From contig NC_079241.1 of the NCBI RefSeq assembly GCF_028009165.1, positions 5,146,001 to 5,210,000 on the forward strand: a stretch of 64,000 bases of DNA. Direction: 5' to 3'. The notes under the pieces were generated by a model. That model was not told the origin of the DNA, made no database searches, and saw only the letters and a program-made list of their open reading frames with translations. Below are positions 1-10,110 of this stretch, one piece after another (within the stretch, counting starts at the first letter, position 1; every line of letters starts with the position of its first letter). This DNA comes from Akanthomyces muscarius (taxonomy: Eukaryota > Ascomycota > Sordariomycetes > Hypocreales > Cordycipitaceae). Position numbers and translations under genes: made by a program.

Positions 1-922
1 TGGCATCCTGCCACTGGCCCCCACGATATCTGCATAGATCGAGTCAGATATCGACAGCGCCATTTTGCGCCATTTTGCCCCGTACAATGTACTGTGCGCG
101 TGAGCATGCTGCCAAATCCTCAGGGTAAAGTTACCAGTCACCACTCACACCTGCCGCTTAGACCGTCATTGCAGCGGCCGTGTAGGAAGCTAAACCCAAG
201 ATGGCCGCTCCACGTTCCCTTCGCTACAGTCCGTGTCACAGGATCTCACACACACACCCGGCCGACCACCTGCCCATCGCTCTTCTTTTCTATTTGTAGG
301 TGTGTGCGATGCTTGGGTCACCGATAGCGCTATTTGTAAACCGATTCTTTGAGACGACAGAGCCGTCAAGATTGGCCCCCAAACAGTGGACAGAGCCATG
401 CTACGCCCATCCGAGAAGCACACATACGCACGGGAAAGCAAAAGTGCCCCCTGCTCTACCCCCCAAAGCTGGAGATGTCTGTGTTTGTTTATGCCCAGAG
501 TCATGGAACAGACCCCGGTTTGACCTCCGATGGATATTGCCACGGCCGTATACATGGGAAAAAATGGGTAAAGAGTGCTGGCAAGAGACTGGTGCTCCAC
601 GATTACTCCACGCCTGGTCGAGGTTGACCGTCGTAGATGCATATACAAAAGACCTTGTTGGCCCATATCCCAGACGATACAGTGTTCCCTTCTTCTTGGC
701 TTCTTCACGCACACGCACGGGACAGCAAGAACCCGGATACCCCATGATCTCGTCTGGTTACAGATCAAAACTTTGAAACCTCTTTTCTCGGGCCACATTT
801 TCCGTCTTTCCATCAATTTGGACGACGAAGTTTTCTCCAATCCTCATTGTCTCGACAAAATATTCTATCGAGTATTCGAGATTACTCCCATCCAGAATTG
901 ATTGGCCTCGATACACCTCAAA
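1..922. other. Intergenic / promoter region of the zinc transporter
   Basis: I see no convincing gene here: the open frames overlap on both strands and have no recognisable domain. A short imperfect direct repeat with a CGCACGGG core occurs near 422-445 and again near 711-735. A single ACCTTG hexamer lies at 652-657, reading CAAGGT on the other strand, about 270 bp before the ZIP start codon. Confidence 0.5.
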
Positions 923-2297
923 ATGGCCCAAGACAAACCTCAGTGCGGTAGTGATGCTAGTGTCACCACCGAGTATAACCTACCACTCCATGTGGTCGGT
1001 CTATGTATGCTTGGAGATGACCCCCAGATTCGATACCCGATCAAAACTAACTTATCTCTAGTTCTGATTTTGGGCTCCTCACTACTGGGTATGCAGACCT
1101 GCAAACGGGCTTAAGATCTGTAGTTGGTGCTGACCCTCGTTTAGGAGCTGGATTTCCCGTCGTAGCCAAACGGTTCAAGGCTCTGAAGATTCCCCCGTCC
1201 ATCTTCTTCGCTTGCAAGCATTTCGGAACCGGAGTTCTCATTGCCACCGCTTTCGTTCATGTCCGTACACCGTGCTTCCTCCCGAAAACATGATCGAGTC
1301 TACTAACACCGCAATAGCTGCTGCCCACCGCCTTCGGTAATCTGATGAACCCGTGTCTGCCAGACCTTTTCACAGAGAAGTACCCACCTATGCCCGGTGT
1401 CATCATGATGGGTTCAATGTTCATCTTGTTCGTCATTGAAATGTATCTCAATGCCAAAACTGGTGGCCACTCCCACGGTGGCCCGACTGGTGAAGGCATT
1501 ATCGCCCCGCACCACGGACACCACCACGACGAGCGCCCCTCGAGCGCAGACAGTGAGAAGAAAGAGGACACCACCGTGTCTGTGGGCGGAATCACCGAGC
1601 ATGAGAGTGGTCGCAGCAGCCGTGCCGACTCCACATCGACCCTCAACGAGACTTCCACGGACATGACCTTCGGTCGGGCGAAGGGGGATCCTAGCACCGA
1701 GGTACGCTACTTCGATGAGGCAGGCCAGGAGGTTGACCCTCTTGTGTACCGCAAGATGTCTGCCAATATCACTTTACTCGAGGGTGGTATTCTCTTCCAC
1801 TCCGTCTTTGTTGGCATGACCCTCTCCATCACCGTCGACGGCTTTGTTATTCTCCTGATTGCATTTGTCTTCCACCAGGCCTTTGAGGGGCTCGGTCTCG
1901 GGTCGCGTATTGCTGCTGTGCCGTACCCGCGCGGGAGCATTCGTCCATGGCTGCTGGTTGTCGCGTTTGGCGTCACGGCGCCGCTCGGCCAGGCAATCGG
2001 CCTCGGTGCTCGCAACACATACGACCCGAATAGTGCGTTTGGCCTCATCATCGTGGGCGTCTTCAACGCAATCTCCTCAGGCCTTCTCATTTACGCCGCC
2101 TTGGTCGATCTGCTGGCCCAAGACTTCCTCTCCGAAGAGGCCGACAAGACAATGGGCACCAAGAAGAAGGGTGCCGCATTTGCGTTTGTGTTGGTAGGAG
2201 GTAAGATTCCGACTCTTAACAACAATCTTCAATGACACATTTGCTGACATGCATTGATGTAGCTGCCGCCATGTCCGTTATCGGCGCATTTGCGTAA
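923..2297 (+). CDS. ZIP family zinc/iron transporter
   Basis: Plasma-membrane-type ZIP transporter that would import Zn2+ (possibly Fe2+) into the cytosol. Five exons: 923-1004, 1062-1088, 1145-1260, 1318-2200, 2263-2297. The introns are GT-AG and the joined frame gives 380 residues, normal for fungal ZRT-type proteins. Seen: an N-terminal membrane helix, the HLLPTA motif at residues 75-80, a cytosolic loop with a histidine-rich stretch around 126-145 (HSH and HHGHHH), then the two metal-site helices with HSVFVG at 236-241 and HQAFEG at 261-266, and a hydrophobic C terminus ending in AAMSVIGAFA. Both motifs supply the His and Glu residues expected of the binuclear metal centre. The start is the first ATG in frame and precedes the first transmembrane segment by about 20 residues. 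The family call is secure; metal specificity is inferred. Confidence 0.93.
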
Positions 2298-3259
2298 ATT
2301 GTATTCTTGGGTGGCACAACGTGACCTACGCATGGTTCTTAAGAAAAAGTTTTAACGTGATAACGACAATTTATGATTGCTAGTCGCTAGGCGATTAGGA
2401 TAGTCTTTGAGAGCAAGTCTGCCGCCCTGGCGCATTTAATCCTCGATTGGCATGGTTTTATTGTTGCATGGCAAGCGGCATACTTTTACGAATTAAATTG
2501 CAATTTCAAGATCTGTTCATACAGAAGCATATACACTAACAGGCCGTCTTCCATCGCAGCGCTAATTGTCGTGTGCGACTACCCGAAACGCGCCCGAAGC
2601 CTTTACCAATAACTAGAACGTGAAGCGTCGTCGTAATGCGTGATGAGAGCTTCGGACTGAGGGTGGCAACGCTAGCCTTCATCAATGGACACAACATAGC
2701 AATAACCTGCTGCATGTGCCCCTGCACCAAGTTGCCCTACGGGCCGATTATCTGCAGCCATTCCCCAGGTTCACCATCCGAATTGGACACTGCGTAAACA
2801 CCATGTTGAGCACTACATATGCGGCTCCATCGTCGCACCAAGCACACGATGGCCAGTCATGTACAAGCGTGGGCGCTGCGCCGGCTTACCAGTACATTGA
2901 TACAGCAGTCAAGTTCTAAATCAATACTGATCAGTCTGCTGTTTTGCGGGTTTCGGCACTCAATGCCGGGCTAGTGGCAGTCCAACTGGAGCACTTACAT
3001 GCAACCTGTAAGCACTATGGACGGAGATGGCGCCAGCCCAACCTTGGAGAGGTGGAAAATGAGCGTGCATTGAAGATATGCCGGGTATGATCTCGGCTGT
3101 ACCTCCACATCGGGCAACTGGTTCGGGATGGAGCTGGCGGGCGGTATTGATGCTTTTCATTATTAAAGAGACCGGCCCGCGGCGAGCTTGGGTCATGTAG
3201 GCAGTCCTAGTCGTCTGTCTCCTCACTTTTGACTCGGCAGTTTTCAGAATCCGAACAAC
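2298..3259. other. Intergenic region, no gene seen
   Basis: Between the ZIP gene and the NLP gene. Short open frames exist on both strands (for example 2716-2919), but none has a domain, signal peptide or plausible splice partner. Presumably the 3' region of the first gene and promoter of the second. Confidence 0.4.
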
Positions 3260-4409
3260 ATGCGTCTTTGCGTCTCTTCAGCTCTCGCTGTTGTGGCCAG
3301 CGTCTTGTCGCTGGCTAGTGCCGACACCACACCCGTGTCGGATAGCGACATGACCAACTTGCTCAACGAGGGCGGTGTTTCGCTGGCGATGAAGGCGGCG
3401 CCCATGTTCTTCTTCGGACAGGCCCTGAACCATCCGCCGTGTATCCCTACCTTTGCGACCGACAAGAGCAACAAGCAGACGCCTCCCGCAGACCTGTGCG
3501 ACTGGCCCAACGCTGGCTGCAACTGCCGCACTCCTGGCGTGCCCATCGGCAATCCGGCGCCGTCTTTCCCCGTGTACTTTTCGTACGAGAAATGTACCGA
3601 TACCAGCGTCCGCATTCAGTACTCTCTGTTTTATGAGAAGGACGGGTAAGAGAAGCAAATTGCAGTGCCCATAGAGCAGACCTATGGCAGTGTCGAGAAG
3701 CGACGAGCTAACAAGGCGGCAACACTTTTAGATTCAATCCCGCCAAGCTCTTCGGTCACCACTAGTAAGCCCTCATGCAAACTAACTAATCTGACAAGAA
3801 AACGGCACTGAGCTAACCCGTCTTGCTAGTGACTGGGAGCGCGTTATCGTCATCTGGAAAAAGTCCGACGATGGCTTATGGCGCCCAGCAGAGATTAAGC
3901 TCTCGCAGCACAGCGGCTACCAGACTCTGGAGTGGGATCAGATCCAAAACACCTTCAACGACGATACGGCCGGCCAGAAGCTCGGCGGGCCCAACGGACA
4001 GAAGAACCTCAACCATGCCAAGGTCTATGTTGCATGGGCCAAGCACGACCACCACAACGACCGCAACACGGTAAGCTTCAGAAGAACGGGCCTTTCTGGA
4101 GACAGCCCGGGCAGAAAATGAATGATGCTAATTGTGCATTATAGGGCTTCAACGACGTTCTCTCGCAGCTGACGAACAACGCGTTCCGCTCTCAGGACTG
4201 GTGGTACCTGCCACAGCGAGGTATGATGAGCTTTCGTTGTCTGATCAATGTGGTCGAATGGGTTTCCCGTTACTAACACCCCTCGCTTTGCAGGTGACTA
4301 CATTCGCGCCGACGGTTCCACTGAGATCGGCCGACTGATGAGGGGCATGGACTGGGGCAGTGCCAGCTCCAACCCGGCCAGTGTTCATGACGGACTCTGC
4401 CAGGCCTAA
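3260..4409 (+). CDS. Secreted NPP1/necrosis-inducing (NLP) family protein
   Basis: Member of the Nep1-like protein family (NPP1 domain), secreted proteins some of which damage plant membranes. Five exons: 3260-3645, 3732-3764, 3830-4070, 4145-4220, 4294-4409, joining in frame to 283 residues, a typical length. Seen: a signal peptide at about residues 1-21 (cleavage after LASA), a cysteine-bearing N-terminal part, the family heptapeptide region at residues 137-143 (G-H-H-Y-D-W-E) with flanking hydrophobic strands, and a C-terminal Cys four residues from the end region. The heptapeptide differs from the commonest family form at its third and fourth positions, so cytolytic activity cannot be assumed; many fungal NLPs are non-cytotoxic. 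It stands alone between the zinc transporter and the SDR. Family call strong, activity unknown. Confidence 0.9.
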
Positions 4410-5181
4410 TTATCGAATAAGCCGGGCGAATGCTTTGAGTTTAGCGACATTAGCTTGTGTATGGATGTGTTCTGGCAGTGCCAATATGTCACCAACTGGA
4501 AATTATACAAGCACAAATTTTGAATCCGAGTATTACCTGTAGATCAAGGTGTCCAGCGATTGACTAGGTCCCCACAAACATCTAGTTATCTCGATATGAC
4601 ACAATTTCGGGCCGCCTCCCGCAAGCGCTACTTGTGTGCCCCTCTAGCTAGCTATGTGACCACAATGCACTTATAACACTAGGCTACACAGCGCAAGTAA
4701 TAACAATAAAGTAGATGCAGTACTTCATTAAATATCAATTGTGTCATCGTATTTCTGACAAAGCAATAACCCATGACATTATTCGGCGTTAAGCATTCGA
4801 CAAAGTGTCGGCGTTAAAAATCTGTATTCGACAAAGTCTCGGCGTCAAGCGCTGGACAATGTATCGGCGATAAGGCCCAGAGGATTCTTCCTGCAGCAGG
4901 ACTCCAGTATTTAGCGAAGCTTCAGATAAGCTGCTTACACGGCCAGAACAGCGTGCTCTGATCTGTACCCACACCATGTTCAGCCACCTCTCAGAGGTAC
5001 ATGTTGCCTACGCCATCCGACCATCCACTCAACCATACGCCATGAGAACCTGCCCCATTTCCATTTTACACATCGGCTTTTTCCTACCTTGCCAATTTTT
5101 CCAATATACAGCCTACTCGGGCGTCTTAGATATAGCTGGCCCATTGCCCGCCACCACAGAGCCTACGAGCTCGTCAGAAAC
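4410..5181. other. Intergenic region with a degenerate tandem repeat
   Basis: No gene seen. Holds the 3' region of the NLP gene and the promoter of the SDR at 5182. A 23-nt unit is repeated imperfectly near 4782-4873 (separate entry). Confidence 0.5.
4782..4873. repeat. Degenerate 23-nt tandem repeat upstream of an SDR gene
   Basis: Three related 23-nt units lie at 4795-4817, 4826-4848 and 4851-4873. They share the pattern GACAA-x-GT-x-TCGGCG followed by an A/T-rich end. A partial copy (TTCGGCGTTAA) lies at 4782-4792. Units 1 and 2 differ at only two positions; unit 3 is more diverged. The array ends about 310 bp before the start codon at 5182. It could be an operator array for a regulator that binds CGG half-sites, or a simple local duplication. 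Confidence 0.7.
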
Positions 5182-6039
5182 ATGACCACAGGCAAGGTCT
5201 GGATCATCACAGGATGCTCTTCCGGCTTCGGTCGAGAGATTGCTCGTGCTGCTCTCGCCCGCGGCGACATTGTTGTTGCAACCGCGCGAGATCCCACAAA
5301 GCTGGCAGATCTGGGTGCCAAGGGAGCTATTCTGCAGCGTCTTGACGTGACGGACGATGACGCACATCTTGCCGAGGCCATAGCGAGTGTGTTGACCGAG
5401 ACTGGGGGCAAGATTGACATACTGGTCAACAACGCTGGCTACATCCTCACGGGTGCGGTTGAAGAGTGCAGCCGTGAAGAGGTCCAGGCCACCTTCAACA
5501 CCAATGTCTTTGGCCAGCTCAACGTCGCCCGCGCCGTCCTACCCATCATGCGAAAGCAGAAGAGCGGCATCATAGCCAATCTCGGTAGCATTGGTGGCTG
5601 GCAGGGCACGCCAGGTGCCGGCCTGTACTGCGCCACGAAAGCCTGCGCTGCCATGATCTCCGAGGCATTGCGCTTCGAGGTTGCCCATCTCGGAATCAAA
5701 GTCACATGCGTTGAGCCAGGCTACTTCCGCACCAGCGTCTTGAGCCCCGGCCACCGAGTCCGCGCCAAAAAGATCATTGACGAGCTTGACAAGGGGGCAG
5801 GTGCCACTATAGGTGCTCTGGATGCTCTCGACCGTCAACAGCCCGGAGATCCTGTCAAGGGTGCGGCGCTGATTGTCGAGGTACTCACAGGCTCGGGTAG
5901 GGCAGAGGGGCGTGATCTGCCTCCAAGGCTTGTTGTTGGAAGAGATGCTTACGAGTTTGTTACTGGTAACATGAACTCGAACCGAGTCAACTTGGGGTTA
6001 TGGAAGGATCTAGCGACTTCAACGGATTGTGACGTTTAA
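5182..6039 (+). CDS. Classical short-chain dehydrogenase/reductase
   Basis: NAD(P)-dependent oxidoreductase of the classical SDR family; substrate unknown. A single exon of 285 residues starting at the first in-frame ATG. Seen: the cofactor motif T-G-x3-G-x-G at residues 10-17 (TGCSSGFG), an acidic DVT stretch at 55-57, NNAG at 83-86, catalytic Ser136 and the Y149-x3-K153 pair, and the PG turn at 179-180. The sequence resembles the fungal retinol-dehydrogenase/oxidoreductase-like SDR group. Arg36 after the second strand would fit NADPH preference, which is an inference. The upstream array at 4782-4873 may matter for its control. Confidence 0.92.
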   Translation: MTTGKVWIITGCSSGFGREIARAALARGDIVVATARDPTKLADLGAKGAILQRLDVTDDDAHLAEAIASVLTETGGKIDILVNNAGYILTGAVEECSREEVQATFNTNVFGQLNVARAVLPIMRKQKSGIIANLGSIGGWQGTPGAGLYCATKACAAMISEALRFEVAHLGIKVTCVEPGYFRTSVLSPGHRVRAKKIIDELDKGAGATIGALDALDRQQPGDPVKGAALIVEVLTGSGRAEGRDLPPRLVVGRDAYEFVTGNMNSNRVNLGLWKDLATSTDCDV

Positions 6040-6623
6040 GAAAGGGAACAAGCGAGGCAATTCGAGGCATTACCAGCGAGGAAGGTTGGGCGGACGAGAG
6101 AACAAAGTCGCGCGTTATCGCTGCTCCGGGATGAGTATAAAGAGACAGGGCTGTCACAACTACCGCCGTGTAGCTGGCTCCAGTGAAGGGTTGTGTACCG
6201 AAAGCGGACCTGCCAATTCGTACTCTGTATGCAGACTCAAAGTCAACATATTCTGTTGCAAGCTAAAAACAATTCCTTCTTTGCTCTTGCGTCATTGCTG
6301 CGGCGAGAAGCCTTTTCGCCGATGACCAAGATGGTAACGCAAGCTATCGGCTTTATCCTATGCCCGATGCCCCATTTAGAGTGAACCAGGAAGCGTAGCG
6401 CATTGTGGCGGGGAGGAAGCTGACGGCGCCTTATACGCTAGCCTGATATAAATACTTAAGATGAACAGGGCTTGCCTATTGCTTAAAAGAAATTCATGAA
6501 AGCGTGCGGGACCGTTGACTTAGAAGTTCCATTGACCTGTCCACCCGCCTTTTTCTATTGACGAGCCTCCAGCCATATCCCGGACGAAATCACGCCAAAC
6601 ACGAAAAAAAAAAAAGAGGCAAA
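6040..6623. other. Intergenic region between two SDR genes
   Basis: No gene seen. Contains a TATAAATA-like sequence near 6448-6456 and an A-rich tract (about 6604-6615) immediately before the next start codon, fitting a promoter and 5' leader. Confidence 0.4.
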
Positions 6624-7829
6624 ATGCCCCAGATTTATAACGCAACTGCCACGGCCAGCGGTCTGACCAGCGATTTGGCCGCACACATCAAGGGAAAGGT
6701 GGTGCTAACCACCGGCGTCTCTCCAAAGAGCCTAGGCGCCACCTTTGTACAGGCCATTGCACAGGGCCAGCCCGCGTTGCTGATATTAGCGGCGCGCAGC
6801 CCATCCAAGCTCGAGCAGACGGCGAAGGCAATTGAAGCCGCCAGTCCAGGTGTCAAGGTCAAGAGCCTCGAGCTTGCACTCGACTCTTTGGCCGCTGTCA
6901 GAAAAGCTGCAGAGACTCTCTTGTCGTGGACCGATGTGCCTGTCATTGATGTTCTCGTCAACAATGCGGGCATCATGGCTGTAGAGTACAAGCTCTCGCC
7001 CGATGGATTCGAAAGCCAGTTCGCGACTAATCACCTCGGCCACTTCTTGTTTACCAACTTGATCCTGAACAAGATCATGGTCTCCAGCTCACCACGCATT
7101 GTCAACGTTAGCAGCGACGGTCACCGTCTTGGCCATATTCGGTGGGATGACTATAACTTCGATGTAAGTAGCTTTACCAGTAGGAACATGTGCGGCTTCT
7201 AACATGAAGCAATTAGGGTGGCAAGACATACAATAAATGGACAGCATACGGCCAGTCCAAAACTGCCAACATTCTTTTTTCCGTGTCTCTCGCCTCGAAG
7301 CTTGGAAAGCGCGGGCTGTTGTCTTACAGCCTTCACCCTGGTGTAATTGGCACTAATCTCGGCAGCCATGTCGGGGACTGGGACAGTTTAAGTAAGTGCA
7401 TCTCAGACACAGCATTTTATATGCAAAATCCAGAAGAAAAGGAAGGAAGCACATTCCAAGTACAGAAGATGGCTGAGCGATTATTTTAGGAAACGCCGAC
7501 CGGCGGCTAGGCAACAAGGAGGGCTGGGCCGACTTCAAGTGGAAGACGGATGACCAGGGCGCCGCGACTCATGTGTTCGCTGCTTTTGCCCCAACTTTGA
7601 ACGGTGCGGATCTCTTCGCGACAATGTTTTTCTTTCAGGAAAGGCTATACAACCCAAAGAGTATGACTGACTGACATTGATCATAGACCACAACGGTGCC
7701 TACCTCGAGAACTCGCACGTCGCCGATCCCTTTGTCGAAACAGTCAAGCCATGGGCCACCAGCCCTGTCGAAGCCGAGAGGCTATGGAAGTTGACTGAGG
7801 AGCTTGTTGGCCAAGAATTCCAGTACTAG
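6624..7829 (+). CDS. Short-chain dehydrogenase (WW-domain-oxidoreductase-like)
   Basis: NAD(P)-dependent SDR of the fungal group often annotated as retinol dehydrogenase or WWOX-like; the substrate is unknown. Four exons, 6624-7163, 7217-7391, 7490-7603 and 7687-7829, give 323 residues. Seen: the cofactor loop around residues 29-38 (TTGVSPKSLG), the RSPSK segment after the second strand, NNAG at 113-116, TNHLGHF around 135-141, a serine at 163-164 and the Y191-x3-K195 catalytic pair. The HPG turn follows at the end of the Rossmann core. It lies in tandem with the SDR at 5182 but belongs to a different subfamily, so the pair is probably not a recent duplication. The start is the ATG after the A-rich tract; no earlier ATG gives a better product. 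Confidence 0.9.
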
Positions 7830-8651
7830 ATTCTGCGCGGTCGTGACGGAGGCACTGCCTTGAAAATTGAGTGATGATGGATTTGTTGACCAAAAAGACA
7901 ATGTTTGAACAGATGTATACGACTACTTCCAGCAACAAATTTACTTTTGAGAGATGAGCACATACCTAGCTCGATGAAAAACAGATGCGTACTGCTAGAG
8001 CCCAAAATCAAGGAGGACGCGTAGCCATAAGAGTCAGGGTTTAGCACGGCCGGCCTCATCGTGGCTAGTACAATCTAGTGCAGCGCGGTCTTTAGATGCA
8101 AAACTTGCAACCCTCTTTCGGCTCGGAAGGGAGTCTTTGCTACATCTTATAACTTCGCGAGTATACCCCGCCATCTTTCTGAACGGCAACAGCGAAAGGC
8201 TTGAGAAATGTGCTCGCTTAACTCATAGCATAGAGGAGTGGTTTTTGCCCCAGCTTCTCATGCTGTCTCGATCGCTCCAATCGGATAAGAAAGAAGCCGA
8301 AAACTGTATCTTTGTATAGCGACTCATTCATAGCGGCTCTAGTGATTGTCTAAGTATTATATGCCTTTTCTTTTTCCCTCAAGAGAAAGCGTAGGCACCG
8401 TCTGCCATCGCAATTGGTCGGTCTGGCCAGACCAACAGGCTACAGGCTACGGGTAGCCGAGGGTCAAGGGCGCACATCCAAAGAGCCAAGACTTTCTTAT
8501 TAGTGGTTGATACAGTTTGCCTATTTCTCCAACGGCTAAGCCCAGAGTCACGACTCAGGCAAAACAAGGGAGAAACTAGGAAAAACAATCTCACTCGGCC
8601 ATGTCCTTGCGATCGTAGTTGCGACCGTAACCGCTCGCTACACCACGGCAG
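7830..8651. other. Intergenic region, no gene seen
   Basis: Short open frames only, without domain or splice support. It lies between the second SDR gene and the 2EXR remnant. Confidence 0.4.
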
Positions 8652-9302
8652 ATGGCCTCGTTTCACCTCTTTTCGAAGCTACCGGCCGAGGTCCGTGCCT
8701 TCATTTGGGCCTATTCGGTCGAGCACCGGACTGTAGACATACGGGCTCTGCGGGCGTCGAGGCAGCAGCGCCGTGGGGCGCATTACTCTCTTGAAGGTCC
8801 TGGTCCTTTCGCGTCGGTCCCCGTACCGGCAGTAATGTACGTGTGTCGAAAACGCCAATGTCTCCAACTCTATGAAAAGTACGAGTACTCCTGCCCCCCT
8901 GAGCGACGCTGCTTTATATACCCCTGGGAGACGGTCATGGCCAATACCGGCCCAGCTCGGCCAGAGCAGCGCTATGCCTGGCTCAACTTTGAGATGGAAA
9001 TGATAGATATTGGGAGGGATGACCTAAAAGACGTTTAACACATCGCATCGCGTATACGACGACTGATGCTGGAGCGGGACAACGCGGACGAGTACTGATA
9101 CCATGACGAGGGGCATGAACTAATAGACTTTCCTAACACAGACGTGCTTCACATTCTAAGTCGCCATCCTCTAGCAGGACGGTGTGACACGTGGGAAGAG
9201 CGCTGCTGGTCCTGTAAAAAGCAGAACCTCAAGTTTATCGACAAGGCGACCGGCCAGGTGGCCAATATGGACGAGGTGCAAGCGATGCGGGATGCGGGCT
9301 GA
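8652..9302 (+). pseudogene. 2EXR-domain protein remnant with two internal stops
   Basis: The frame starts with a typical fungal 2EXR motif (FHLFSKLPAEVRAFIWAYS), found in many uncharacterised fungal proteins. It continues in one frame to 9302 but is interrupted by TAA at 9036-9038 and TGA at 9096-9098. The peptide beyond the stops (IRRLMLERDNADEY, then LIDFPNTDVLHILSRHP and CWSCKKQNLKFID) reads like the downstream half of the same family, so these look like real stops rather than intron sequence. There is no good GT-AG pair that would remove both. A TAA from CAA fits a CpA-to-TpA change. The function of the intact family is not known. Confidence 0.7.
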
Positions 9303-9539
9303 CTGCCAGGCAATGGGAAGGAAAACAAAGAAGAAAGGAACAGCAAGACGGAATAGTGTATTGAATAGAGAAGTTTTGAATAGTGGAGGAGGCCATATAC
9401 CTAAATGTATAGCATTCAATATGCACCTGTTTCTAGATCCTCCACCACTCATTTCTCCCCCATCCAGTGCACCCCGATCTTGACCTCTACAAGCTACAGG
9501 CACGTTCTTTGCCTTTCTATACACTCTGTTCATCGCTAG

Positions 9540-10110
9540 ATGCCTCCAAGCTGCCCATGAGTCGGGAGCGCTGCGGCGGTACATGTAATTGGCAAATGCT
9601 CGCAGTTTTTCAACGTAAACGGGCACTCCGGCGGCACGCGCCGCAAGTGCCGTTCCTCTAAAGTCAAAGGTCTCTAGGCGTTTGGTTGGATCATTAGGAT
9701 GCATGGGATCCTACCCCAAGTCCGCGACGACCACTCCCATGTCCCCGCTAAGCTACGTCCTCGCATATTCAATCAGATGTTTGCCACGATCAGCATCTCG
9801 GATGACCATGATGCGGTCCCGCGTCGCGTCGAGGTCGGTGAACCGCACTCTGTTGTTGGCAAGCCCATGCGCATTCTACGTGTCGTCTATGATCCGGCTC
9901 AGTCGCTCGGTAAACTTGTTGAAATTCGGGCTGGCGGACTTGATCGCATGGAGGCGGGGAAATTGGGCACGGTTCTTCGGCCAAATCTGCCGTAGTACTG
10001 CTGAGCGCTGGTGGATGGGCGCGCCAGCGAGGATGATGCGTTGGCCGGCCGCAAGAGAATGATGTTGAGGGCCTGCGGCCGATGAGCCACCTGGCACGTA
10101 CCCATCTGCC
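9540..10110 (-). pseudogene. Unrecognised protein remnant with three in-frame TAG stops
   Basis: On the minus strand one frame reads protein-like from about 10110 down to about 9540, broken only by TAG codons at 9876-9878, 9753-9755 and 9711-9713. Between them run peptides such as RVRFTDLDATRDRIMVIRDA and KRLETFDFRGTALAARAAG. I cannot assign a family. Two stops would come from CAG and one from TGG by CpA-to-TpA change (on the coding and opposite strand respectively), the signature of repeat-induced point mutation or deaminated methylcytosine. The outer limits are approximate. Confidence 0.55.

Noticed and set aside
190..840. 216-codon minus-strand open frame at the left end
   Set aside because: No domain, overlapped by open frames on the other strand, and it falls in the promoter of the zinc transporter.
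5089..5181. Upstream extension of the first SDR frame
   Set aside because: It has no ATG start and would place 31 non-conserved residues before the Rossmann fold, which in this family begins within a few residues of the start.
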